Origin: an uncultured Clostridia bacterium | GTDB taxonomy: Bacteria > Bacillota > Clostridia > TANB77 > UBA1234 | Length of the DNA stretch: 43,655 nucleotides | Direction of reading: 5' to 3' | Assembly: GCA_934132775.1 (NCBI GenBank) | Contig: CAKPAA010000015.1 | Location: 1 to 43,655, forward strand | Shown: positions 24,948 to 32,501 of the stretch, piece after piece | Layout of the letters: each line of letters opens with the position of its first letter | How positions within the stretch are numbered: the first letter of the stretch is position 1 | Position numbers and translations under genes: made by a program | The notes under the pieces: model-generated | What the model saw: the letters and a program-made list of their open reading frames with translations, nothing else | Databases searched by the model: none | What the model was told of the DNA's origin: nothing

Positions 24948-26375
24948 TTATTCGTAAAATTGATTTACATCAACATATTCTCCATCTGCATTTGTTAGTT
25001 CAAAGTGTAAATGCTTGCCTGTTGCCATTCCTGTGCTTCCTACTATCATTATTGTGTCTCCCGCTTTTATTTCGTCTCCGACACTAACTAATATTTTAGA
25101 ACCGTGTGCATACATTGACACACTTCCGTCTACGTGCTCTATTTTTACGGTATTTCCGCTTCCAGCACTATAATCTGCATAAATAACTTTACCATCTGCA
25201 ATAGCCACTATTTCATCTGTTGAAGTTGGAACAAGATCTATTCCTGTATGTGTTGTTGCTAAGTCTGTTGATTTATTTGCTATTTTTCCAAATTTGTAAG
25301 ATACGCTTGCATCTTTTAAAGGTTGAATCAACTCTTTAACTGTGTCTTCTTGTTTTTGCTGTTTTTCTCCTATTTCTACATTCTCAGTATTTACCGTGTT
25401 TTCATTTTTTCTATCTGTTGCAAGTGATATGGTTATAAGGCTCATTGCGACAATAATTGTAGCAATGATTACTATTGACCATTTTGTATCAATTTTTATT
25501 TCCTTCATTTTCCTTAATCTCCTTTCGACTTCTATTTTTTCGCCACAAATATTTGGAAATGAATAATTAATTTTATTATTTAGTGCTAAAATTTTCAAAA
25601 TAGTTATTGAATAGTTTTTTCTATTGTTTGTTATTTTTAATACGTTTTCATCTGCTATATACTCTAAATCTTGTTTTATTAGTCTATTTGCAACGTATAT
25701 AACTGGATTAAACCAATATATATTTTTTAATATATTTAGCACTATATATAATAATTGATGATTGTTTTTGTAATGACTTAATTCGTGGATAAAAATAAAT
25801 TTTAATTCATCATCAGGCAATTCTAAAATTTCTTTTGATAAAAGTATTTTCGTACGAAAAATACCAAATAATGATGGAGTTTTAATTTTTTCTTGAGTGA
25901 TACAAGTTATCTTGTCAGATATTTTCATTTCTTTCTTACATTTTTCAAGCAATCTAACTACATTTTGTGGAACTGTATAATCATTTTTTCGTATACTTTT
26001 TGAAATTGATATATGAATAAGTGCATCTTTTAATAGTAGCAATGCTGAAATTGTAATCCACATAACAGGAATATAATCATTGTATGAGTTATGCTTTACA
26101 ACAACATCAGCACTAGCATTATTTAAATCATATGAATTAGTAAAATTTATAATAACACTATTTTTACTATGATTTATAAAGTTTTTAATACTTAGTGGAC
26201 TGGAAAATCTGAGTGGAAAAATTAAAGTACAAATAAATATTATCCATAACAAGCAAAGTTTTGATGAAGAAATCTTATTTTTAATAATCTTTCTAATTAG
26301 CATTGTCATCAGAAAAACTATACTTGCTATTGTCGACATAGATAATACATTTGCAAATAAATTTTCTATAATCAT
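24948..26375 (-). CDS. M56 (BlaR1-type) membrane protease fused to an M23 peptidoglycan-peptidase domain
   Basis: A 475-aa protein. The N-terminal half has several membrane segments and the zinc-protease motif HELSH (near residue 200), as in BlaR1/MecR1 sensors that relieve BlaI repression. After a further membrane segment (about 300-320) and a short linker comes an M23/LytM endopeptidase domain: HTGIDLV, an HGSKI segment and HLHFEL at the C-terminus. BlaR1 itself carries a penicillin-binding sensor here; in this protein an M23 domain takes its place. The ATG at 26375 follows AGGAGG (the frame is open to 26399) and starts 13 bp after the BlaI stop. Confidence 0.85.
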   Translation of the reverse strand: MIIENLFANVLSMSTIASIVFLMTMLIRKIIKNKISSSKLCLLWIIFICTLIFPLRFSSPLSIKNFINHSKNSVIINFTNSYDLNNASADVVVKHNSYNDYIPVMWITISALLLLKDALIHISISKSIRKNDYTVPQNVVRLLEKCKKEMKISDKITCITQEKIKTPSLFGIFRTKILLSKEILELPDDELKFIFIHELSHYKNNHQLLYIVLNILKNIYWFNPVIYVANRLIKQDLEYIADENVLKITNNRKNYSITILKILALNNKINYSFPNICGEKIEVERRLRKMKEIKIDTKWSIVIIATIIVAMSLITISLATDRKNENTVNTENVEIGEKQQKQEDTVKELIQPLKDASVSYKFGKIANKSTDLATTHTGIDLVPTSTDEIVAIADGKVIYADYSAGSGNTVKIEHVDGSVSMYAHGSKILVSVGDEIKAGDTIMIVGSTGMATGKHLHFELTNADGEYVDVNQFYE

Positions 26376-26388
26376 ATTGGTTAGCCTC

Positions 26389-26748
26389 CTAATCATCAAT
26401 AAGTTTCATTAAATCTTTTAAATCTTCTTTTGTCAGCCTTTTAGATTTTGCAAAAGCAACTAACATATTATTTAACGAACCTTCATACATTTTTTCTATA
26501 AATGTATTTGTTTCTTTTGTTTTGTATTTTTCTTCTGACACAATTGGCTTGTAAATTATTAACTTACCTTTGTTTTTCACAGCTTCAACAAAACCTTTTG
26601 AAACGAGTCTAGAAACCAAAGTCATAATAGTATTGCTTTTCCATTCATTTTTTTGACTAACATATTTTACAATTTCAATAGAAGTGCTCTCTCCATTCTT
26701 CCACAAAAACTGCATTACTTCTAATTCTGCATCAGAAATATCTTTCAT
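26389..26748 (-). CDS. blaI: BlaI/MecI-family transcriptional repressor
   Basis: A 119-aa winged-helix repressor, starting with ISDAELEVMQFLWKNG and followed by WKSNTIMTLVSRLVSKGFV, as in BlaI, MecI and CopY. In known systems the partner M56 protease triggers cleavage of the repressor, freeing the promoter. The downstream M56-M23 gene is the evident partner. Two TACAxxTGTA dyads in the promoter (26767-26784 and 26797-26806) fit the operator of the family. No beta-lactamase gene is present, so the regulated genes may be this operon itself and others elsewhere. Confidence 0.88.
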   Translation of the reverse strand: MKDISDAELEVMQFLWKNGESTSIEIVKYVSQKNEWKSNTIMTLVSRLVSKGFVEAVKNKGKLIIYKPIVSEEKYKTKETNTFIEKMYEGSLNNMLVAFAKSKRLTKEDLKDLMKLIDD

Positions 26749-26766
26749 TAAAACTCCTCCTTTTCA

Positions 26767-26821
26767 AAACTACATTTGTAGTTTGTATCTATATATTACA
26801 ATTGTAGTTTTAATTTGTCAA
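26767..26821 (-). promoter_or_regulatory. blaI promoter with two BlaI-type operators
   Basis: On the minus strand TTGACA (26821-26816), a 17-bp spacer and TAATAT (26798-26793). One dyad, TACAATTGTA (26797-26806), overlaps the -10. A second, AAACTACATTTGTAGTTT (26767-26784), lies just downstream. Confidence 0.82.
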
Positions 26822-26852
26822 TATGTTTTTTCTAAATATTAGATTAAAAGCC

Positions 26853-26897
26853 AAAAAGGTGCAGAGCTAATGATGATATTCACCATTTCTCTGCACC
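26853..26897 (-). terminator. Terminator of the REC-GGDEF operon
   Basis: GGTGCAGAG (26858-26866) and CTCTGCACC (26889-26897) form a 9-bp stem. On the minus strand five T follow. It lies about 300 bp past the end of the anchored protein gene. Confidence 0.75.
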
Positions 26898-26971
26898 ATA
26901 TATATTACATATGCGATTGATAAAAATTTGCATCTTGAAAATACTTTTTAAGCTATATATCCTTCAAATCT

Positions 26972-27115
26972 TCTAATATCTTATAGGCACCACTCCTTCC
27001 TTACTATGATGTCTTTATTGTATATTTTAATTTTGTTAATTTTCTTTTTGTTAGGTTGTTTATGCACTGCTATTTTAATATCTTATAGGCCTCACTCCTT
27101 TTCTTTATGATGTAC
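26972..27115 (-). repeat. Direct repeat of about 45 bp, two copies
   Basis: TAATATCTTATAGGC, CACTCCTT and TATGATGT are shared in order at about 26974-27013 and 27073-27110, starts about 97 bp apart. On the minus strand each copy carries an AAGGAGTG ribosome-site-like word, followed in one copy by a very short frame (AYKILEDLKDI). Confidence 0.6.
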
Positions 27116-27192
27116 TTAGTATATCTTTGAATTGTGTAAATAGTTTGTCCTATTCTTGAAGTTATTGAAAACTTTGTTCTAATAATCTTATT

Positions 27193-28062
27193 TTAGTCAG
27201 TTGTAATAGACTCTAAAATTTTATTTAATTCTGCTTCGTCTTCTGTGTGTCTTTCCCATTTCTGTTCTACTGTCATAATTTTTCCGTCCCCTAATTCTAC
27301 ACAGAATACTCTGTATGTTCTGTAATCGTCATTATCTTGCAAATCTTTTTCTGCAAATTTTCCTGCATATTTTGCATCATAACCAATTAAACAATCACCT
27401 ATTCTATCTTCATCAGATATTTTTTGTTTTAATACACTATCAACATCTCCGTTTGAAAGGACTGTAATTTCAAGTGTTGCAGGTTTTCCATAAGTTGTGC
27501 TTGGTAATGTAAAAATATCTCCATTTGTTTTCTTTTCTACTGTAAATATTTTATCATTATATTTTGTTACATATCCAGCATCACTTGTGTATATAACAGT
27601 AGTTTCACTATCTTCTATTGTCCAGCTTATATCAAAAGAGCCAGTGAAATTTTCAGCATGTACATTAAGTCTATACTTTCCAACGCCTGAATCTATTGTA
27701 TATGTCTGTTCTATCGCTTCATCGTAATTAGTTAAAGTAAATACATTATCTCCACCATCTCCAAATAAGTCGATGAAAATATCTCCTGATACTGGTTTAA
27801 ATTTTACATTTATTTTTGCTGATTGAGAACGCCCTATTGTAATTTCTTTATAAATACTATCTGATGTTTCAGTATTATAAACTCTTGCCAATTCAGTATC
27901 TGAATCAATATTCTTTTCGGCGTTTACATTATCAATTATTTCGCCTTTTCCGTCATCCAAATCTTTGTTATTACTATTTAAACCTATTATACAAGCAGCT
28001 CCTATACAAATAAAAAGTGCTACGACACCTAAGCAAATGTACAAAACTTTTTCTTTTTTCAT
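27193..28062 (-). CDS. Membrane-anchored extracellular protein, partner of the REC-GGDEF protein
   Basis: I do not recognise this 289-aa protein. It has one N-terminal membrane segment (VLYICLGVVALFICIGAACIIGL; the cysteine is not in a clear lipobox) and an acidic linker to about residue 60. A beta-rich domain follows (SGDIFIDLFGDGGDN, YRLNVHAENFTGSFDISW) that recalls jelly-roll or pre-peptidase C-terminal-like folds, then a second domain with VFCVELGDGKIMTVEQKWERH. Two start codons lie 6 bp apart. I chose the second (28062) because the AGGAG site is then 9 nt away. It starts 15 bp after the REC-GGDEF gene, so the two are co-transcribed. Confidence 0.7.
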   Translation of the reverse strand: MKKEKVLYICLGVVALFICIGAACIIGLNSNNKDLDDGKGEIIDNVNAEKNIDSDTELARVYNTETSDSIYKEITIGRSQSAKINVKFKPVSGDIFIDLFGDGGDNVFTLTNYDEAIEQTYTIDSGVGKYRLNVHAENFTGSFDISWTIEDSETTVIYTSDAGYVTKYNDKIFTVEKKTNGDIFTLPSTTYGKPATLEITVLSNGDVDSVLKQKISDEDRIGDCLIGYDAKYAGKFAEKDLQDNDDYRTYRVFCVELGDGKIMTVEQKWERHTEDEAELNKILESITTD

Positions 28063-28077
28063 TTTCATTCGCTCCTT

Positions 28078-29025
28078 TTATATAATTTTTTTCTTTCGTC
28101 TATCTTCTAGGAATGTACTTCCTATTATGGTCTTTGCCTTTTTCTTTATCATTGCACCGTCTTCGCCAATTTCTAGTGTTGTTGTATATTTTTTGAATTT
28201 ATTGCTTATCATTGCAACTGTTATTGTCATTATTGGATATTTTTCAAGTTTGCCTTTTCTATTAACCACACGAATCCAACCTTTTGTTGCGTCTTCTTGG
28301 TTATAAAACTTCTTTATTCTTGCATCAAATGTCTTAACTATATATCTACCAATTTTCTTAGCATTTTCATAATTTACTATGGCCACAAAATCGTCTCCAC
28401 CAATGTGACCTAAGAAATCTCCCAAAACACCATACTTTTGAATTGCCTCTTGAATAAGCTCACTTGTAAATTTTATTACTTCGTCGCCGTTCATAAATCC
28501 ATATTTATCATTGTAAGATTTAAAATTATCTAAATCCATATATAAGACTGCGTAAGTGTCTTGTGAAGCCATTCTTCTTTTCATTTCGTTTTCAATTTGC
28601 ACATTTCCAGGTAATCCTGTAAGTGCGCTAATGCAACGGTTTGAAGCAATAAGCCTAGAAATGTTTTTAATTGTATAGAAAAAATATTGTTCATTAAGAG
28701 GTTTTATTATATATATTTCAACACCACATTCAAGCATTTTTGTTCTGTGCACCTTATCCGAAGAACTCGAAACTAATATAATTGGCGTTATACTATGGTC
28801 TGTGTTTCCTCTTAAATTTTTAAGTATTTCATCTGTATCACTTTGTAAATTATCTTCATTTATTATTATCAAGTCAGGAAGTGTTAACATTGCTTCTTTC
28901 AATTTTTTTGAATTTGAAGAAGTCTTTACAAACTGGTATCCCTTTTCATTTTCAAATATCTTTTGTGTTAAATTCCAAACATCTTCGTCATCATCGATTA
29001 TAACAACGTATTCAGTATTTATCAT
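28078..29025 (-). CDS. REC-GGDEF protein with a degenerate receiver domain
   Basis: A 315-aa probable diguanylate cyclase. Residues 1-120 form a receiver domain (VVIIDDDEDVW at the start, IILVSSSS, and the Lys of IIKPL). The usual phosphoacceptor Asp after the PDLIII strand reads Asn, so normal phosphorylation is unlikely. Residues about 130-310 form a GGDEF domain with LYMDLDNFKSYND and the active-site variant GGDDF. No RxxD inhibitory site is seen just before it. The frame is open to a GTG at 29043; the ATG at 29025 with AAGGAAAG fits better. It probably makes c-di-GMP, acting with the anchored protein encoded next. Confidence 0.82.
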   Translation of the reverse strand: MINTEYVVIIDDDEDVWNLTQKIFENEKGYQFVKTSSNSKKLKEAMLTLPDLIIINEDNLQSDTDEILKNLRGNTDHSITPIILVSSSSDKVHRTKMLECGVEIYIIKPLNEQYFFYTIKNISRLIASNRCISALTGLPGNVQIENEMKRRMASQDTYAVLYMDLDNFKSYNDKYGFMNGDEVIKFTSELIQEAIQKYGVLGDFLGHIGGDDFVAIVNYENAKKIGRYIVKTFDARIKKFYNQEDATKGWIRVVNRKGKLEKYPIMTITVAMISNKFKKYTTTLEIGEDGAMIKKKAKTIIGSTFLEDRRKKKII

Positions 29026-29111
29026 ATGTTTCTTTCCTTGCACAATGTATTTAGGTTTTTAAATGGAATTAAGCCTATAAACCTTTTTTCTAATAACTAT
29101 TTTACCAATTT

Positions 29112-29948
29112 TTATCTATCTTTTGCAATATAATTTGCAATTTTTGCATATTGATCAATAGATAAATTTTCAGCTCTTAAATTTACATCTAAATTAAGTT
29201 CTTCTAGTATTTCTTTAACTTCTTGCTTTGAGATTCCAATCCCAGTTAAAGAGTTTCCAATATTCTTTCTTCTCTGAGAAAAAGTTGTTTTTATAAGTCT
29301 AAAAAATAATTTTTCATCTTTTAATTCAATATGTTCATTCTTTAAATCCAATTTAACTACGCAAGAATCAACTTCTGGTACAGGATTAAAATTCTCTTTT
29401 GGAACATCTAACACAATTTTAGGACTTGTATAATAGTTTATGCTAACTGTTATCGCACCATACTCTTTTCCACCAGGAGTTGCACAAAATCTCTCTCCAA
29501 CTTCTTTTTGAACCATTACTGTAATAGAATTTATTTTCAAATTTTCCTCTAAAAGTTTCATAACGATAGGAGTTGTTATATAGTATGGAAGATTAGCAAC
29601 AACTTTGACGTTTTCTTCGCCGTCAATTAATTTGTTTAAATCAACTTTTAAAATATCTGCGTGAATAATCTCTACATTTTTATACAAAGAAAAACGTTCA
29701 CCCAAAATATTTATCATATTTTCATCTAGTTCAATAGCAATTACTTTCTTTGCATTATCTGCTAATTTAGCTGTTAAGCTTCCTAATCCAGGTCCAATTT
29801 CAATTATAACATCATCAGCTGTCACATTAGAAACGTTGACAATATCATCAATTATTTGCTCATTTATTAAGAAATTTTGGCCTAAACTTTTGTTAGCTCT
29901 TAGTTTATATTTATTTAGTAAAAATTCTGTTTCTTCTCTTAAATTCAT
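29112..29948 (-). CDS. rsmA: 16S rRNA (A1518/A1519) dimethyltransferase
   Basis: KsgA/RsmA, 278 aa, dimethylates two adjacent adenines in helix 45 of 16S rRNA during small-subunit maturation. Seen: KSLGQNFLI near the start, SAM motif I IEIGPGLGSLT, and NLPYYITTPIV (motif IV) near 125. The frame is open further upstream, but the ATG at 29948 has GAGGTG before it and gives the usual N-terminus. A strong promoter lies just upstream. It follows a 3D-domain gene as in many Bacillota (yabE-rnmV-ksgA), but rnmV is missing here. Confidence 0.93.
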   Translation of the reverse strand: MNLREETEFLLNKYKLRANKSLGQNFLINEQIIDDIVNVSNVTADDVIIEIGPGLGSLTAKLADNAKKVIAIELDENMINILGERFSLYKNVEIIHADILKVDLNKLIDGEENVKVVANLPYYITTPIVMKLLEENLKINSITVMVQKEVGERFCATPGGKEYGAITVSINYYTSPKIVLDVPKENFNPVPEVDSCVVKLDLKNEHIELKDEKLFFRLIKTTFSQRRKNIGNSLTGIGISKQEVKEILEELNLDVNLRAENLSIDQYAKIANYIAKDR

Positions 29949-29964
29949 ATTACACCTCAATATC

Positions 29965-29993
29965 ATTATAAATTTAAAGTTAAAAACTTGCAA
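29965..29993 (-). promoter_or_regulatory. Promoter of rsmA
   Basis: TTGCAA (29993-29988), a 17-bp spacer and TATAAT (29970-29965) on the minus strand, 17 bp before the start codon. Confidence 0.75.
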
Positions 29994-30011
29994 TACGTTA
30001 AAATAATAATA

Positions 30012-30066
30012 TTAAAAAAGTATTTAGTCTCTCGCATCTTTTCAAGTTTTAAGAAACTAAATACTT
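30012..30066 (-). terminator. Terminator of the 3D-domain gene
   Basis: AAGTATTTAGT (30018-30028) and its complement (30056-30066) form an 11-bp stem with a T run on the minus strand. Confidence 0.75.
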
Positions 30067-30071
30067 ATAAA

Positions 30072-30845
30072 TTATTCTACAACATATATATTAACTTTTT
30101 TTCTGCCCCAGCTTAAAGTCTCACTGTGAGAATCCATATACAAGTCTACTCTAATATTTTTTATAGCACCACCAGTATCTGCTGCAACAGCATAACCATA
30201 ATCCCAAGCACCATTTAGCCCCTCAACATATACTTTTGAACCTAGTGGTATAATCCTTGGATCAACTGCTATAACTTTCATTCCTGTCCCTGGAACTATT
30301 TTTAATCCAGAAGCCGTAACTCCATATCCAGGACTTGATGGAGATTTTCCACAACACTTTTCGCACAAACAATATGCTGTGGCAGTAGCCTCTATAACAC
30401 TTTTGTATTCTTCGGGTGGATTATTTTCTGCCAAATCTCTGTATGAAACTAATTTAACTTCTGTTTTAACTACTTCATCTGCCTTTGATTTTTCATCATT
30501 CGTTACATTTTCTTCTATCTTTGACTCTTCTATTTTTTGTTCTTCAACGTTAGTTATTACTTCTTCTTTTACTTCTTCTAATTCAATATTATTATTCTCT
30601 TCATCAACTGTATTTTCTAAAACTTCCGTAGATGCCGAAAAAACAACTTGTTCGCTTACCACTTCTTCATATTCATCAGGTCTTTCCACAGTAATTAAAT
30701 TACGATTATATTCGTTAATCGCAGTTGCAACTTTCCTTGCTTTTAGATTTGTTTTGTAAGTCAATGAAAATAATAATGTTACTATAATTGCTGACAAAAT
30801 TAAAATTGTTTTCTTTTGTAGTAATATACTGTCTTGTTCTTCCAT
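30072..30845 (-). CDS. 3D-domain cell-wall protein (YabE/RpfB-like)
   Basis: A 257-aa protein with an N-terminal membrane segment (about residues 12-26), a long acidic Glu/Val-rich linker (about 55-140) and a C-terminal 3D domain of about 100 residues. ATATAYCLCEKCCG and VTASGLKIVPGTGMKVIAVDPRIIPLGSKVYVEG precede AADTGGAIKNIRVDLYM, whose three acidic residues name the domain. 3D domains resemble lytic transglycosylases and stationary-phase resuscitation proteins. The G5 domain of YabE is absent. The ATG follows AAAGGGG. Confidence 0.85.
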   Translation of the reverse strand: MEEQDSILLQKKTILILSAIIVTLLFSLTYKTNLKARKVATAINEYNRNLITVERPDEYEEVVSEQVVFSASTEVLENTVDEENNNIELEEVKEEVITNVEEQKIEESKIEENVTNDEKSKADEVVKTEVKLVSYRDLAENNPPEEYKSVIEATATAYCLCEKCCGKSPSSPGYGVTASGLKIVPGTGMKVIAVDPRIIPLGSKVYVEGLNGAWDYGYAVAADTGGAIKNIRVDLYMDSHSETLSWGRKKVNIYVVE

Positions 30846-30883
30846 TAAATACCCCTTTCTTTTTAGTGAGACGAACGAGCTTA

Positions 30884-30912
30884 ATTTTACTACTATTTTA
30901 TCTACTTGTCAA
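30884..30912 (-). promoter_or_regulatory. Promoter of the 3D-domain gene
   Basis: TTGACA (30912-30907), a 17-bp spacer and TAAAAT (30889-30884) on the minus strand. Confidence 0.75.
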
Positions 30913-30964
30913 ATTTTTATGCATATATTTCCAGCATTGTAAGCCATAATATGGACATTTCTCT

Positions 30965-31010
30965 TACACATGGAAGTTACTTTTAGAAATGGAAGTTACT
31001 TTTACAAGTC
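30965..31010. repeat. Tandem ATGGAAGTTACTTTTA words, possible insertion-sequence end remnant
   Basis: ATGGAAGTTACTTTTA starts at 30970 and again at 30989 (19 bp apart). The second copy continues into CAAGT, and a 22-bp stretch around it recurs inverted at 4012-4033 with one difference. Multiple short terminal repeats are typical of IS21-like ends, but no transposase is present. Confidence 0.4.
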
Positions 31011-31030
31011 ACCATATGTAAGTTTGTAAC

Positions 31031-31073
31031 AAAAAAATCAGACCATTGGCAGTGATTTTGCCGTTAGTCTGAT
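31031..31073 (-). terminator. Terminator of the SLH gene
   Basis: ATCAGAC (31037-31043) with GTCTGAT (31067-31073), an inner GGCA/TGCC stem, and seven T on the minus strand. Confidence 0.82.
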
Positions 31074-31109
31074 AAAATTATTTTTTTAATTTTCTGTTAT
31101 TCTTTGCAA

Positions 31110-32210
31110 TTACTTAACATCTCCAGATGGATTTAATTGAGACGATTCAATTTGTTTTAGCAATTTGTAGCAAAGCTCTGCTGCTTGACCTCTGGTAACA
31201 ATTCCAGAAGTATTTATCTTATTACCATTTCCACCTTGAATAATCTTGTAACCAGTTAAATTTTTAATTGCTTGTAATGCCCAAGCAGGTATCATATCCT
31301 TATCTGCATAATTCAAATCATCTTTTGAATCACTAACTGTCATTTTAGCTTTTAAAGCATTGTTAATCATTGTAAAAGCTTCAGCACGAGTTATTTTTCT
31401 ATTTGGATATAATGAAACTTTTTCGCCTTCTCCAACACCACTAATTACTTTCAATTTATACGCAATTTTAGCATCTTTCAAAAGCCAATCTGGTATATTT
31501 TCTTCATCGTCAAACACAACATTAGCAGGTTTAGCAGACTTATCTTTATTTACTATTGATAATAAAAATAACATAAACTCTCCTCTTGTCATTTGCTCAT
31601 CTGGATGATAATAGAAACTGTCTGATATTTCTTCACCAATTATAAATCCACGAGCAGCTAAGTGTGAAGCTGAGAAATTAGCCCAATGGTTTTGCATATC
31701 CTTATAATTAAACGGTATAACAGGAGTATTATTCTCAACTGTTATCGAAACAGTACCTACATTTGAATACTTATCGCCTGATTCTAGTCTAAATGTAAAA
31801 GAATCTTTTCCAGTAAAATCTCCGCTTGGAGTGTAACTAAAATCTGGTTTCGACTCATCAGAATGGCTCAAAACACCGTTTTTAGTTGATGTAATAACTA
31901 CATATTTAAAAGTTTCATCGCCAGATACGGTTGCTTCCATAGAACTCTTCAAAGTTTCGCCTTTTTTAATAGTAAATTTAGAATCATTAGCTGTGCTTAA
32001 TAATTCATTAGATGGTGTAACAGTCTCTCCACTAGGTGTTGGAGTTTCGCCGCTTGGCTTACTAGGTTCACCGCTAGGATTAGTTATTGAAGACTCACCA
32101 CTTTCATTAGGTACAACTTCGCCACTAGTTGCTAAAACACTAACAGCCAAATTTGAACCTAACAATATAAATAGTGTTGATAACACTAAGAATGTTTTTT
32201 TCAAATTCAT
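31110..32210 (-). CDS. S-layer homology (SLH) domain surface protein
   Basis: A 366-aa exported protein: signal peptide ending in VLATSG, a low-complexity PSGE-rich linker (about residues 25-60), a cadherin-like or Ig-like domain (about 65-160; GDFTGKDSFTFRLESGD), then three SLH repeats to the C-terminus (FNYKDMQNHWA, VVFDDEENIPDWLLKDAKIAYKL, LNYADKDMIPAWALQAIKNL). SLH domains bind pyruvylated secondary cell-wall polymers. I chose the second of two close ATGs (32210), 9 nt after GGAGGG. The leader can form a hairpin that partly covers this ribosome site. Confidence 0.85.
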   Translation of the reverse strand: MNLKKTFLVLSTLFILLGSNLAVSVLATSGEVVPNESGESSITNPSGEPSKPSGETPTPSGETVTPSNELLSTANDSKFTIKKGETLKSSMEATVSGDETFKYVVITSTKNGVLSHSDESKPDFSYTPSGDFTGKDSFTFRLESGDKYSNVGTVSITVENNTPVIPFNYKDMQNHWANFSASHLAARGFIIGEEISDSFYYHPDEQMTRGEFMLFLLSIVNKDKSAKPANVVFDDEENIPDWLLKDAKIAYKLKVISGVGEGEKVSLYPNRKITRAEAFTMINNALKAKMTVSDSKDDLNYADKDMIPAWALQAIKNLTGYKIIQGGNGNKINTSGIVTRGQAAELCYKLLKQIESSQLNPSGDVK

Positions 32211-32221
32211 AATCATTTCCC

Positions 32222-32299
32222 TCCATAAAATATTGTTAATCTTTTGTGTCACTATTATTTTGTTTAAAATATTTGTTAATATAACAATATTTTTATGGA
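32222..32299 (-). promoter_or_regulatory. Inverted repeat in the SLH leader overlapping the ribosome site
   Basis: TCCATAAAA-TATTGTTA (32222-32239 region) pairs with TAACAATATTTTTATGGA (32282-32299), about 17 bp with one bulge around a 40-nt loop. In the mRNA the proximal arm includes the GGA of the GGAGGG site. Confidence 0.5.
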
Positions 32300-32344
32300 A
32301 AAAAAGGTAAAAATTGAAAAAAGAAAAAGACTTGCAAAATAAAG

Positions 32345-32394
32345 AAGTGAACCCTAATTGTTAAGCTTTTTAGACTTAACAACTGGATTCACTT
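32345..32394 (-). terminator. Terminator of the prepilin-like LRR gene
   Basis: Outer stem AAGTGAA (32345-32351) with TTCACTT (32388-32394) and inner stem TTGTTAAG (32358-32365) with CTTAACAA (32374-32381), followed by T-rich sequence on the minus strand. Confidence 0.75.
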
Positions 32395-32501
32395 TTGTGA
32401 AATTTAAATTTAGAAGTATTTATTTTTTATTACTATACAAAGTTAATTAAATTATCTTATTATTATTTAAAAACTATAATAAATTCAAATCTTAATTTAA
32501 A

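Larger units (their letters stand above)
26822..27192. other. Intergenic region with a terminator and a direct repeat
   Basis: No gene. It contains the hairpin at 26853-26897 and two copies of a roughly 45-bp sequence (about 26972 and 27070). Confidence 0.5.

Noticed and set aside
28500..28560. Reverse transcriptase-like YMDLD motif
   Set aside because: It belongs to the GGDEF domain (YMDLDNF) with GGDDF downstream. It is not a YxDD polymerase.
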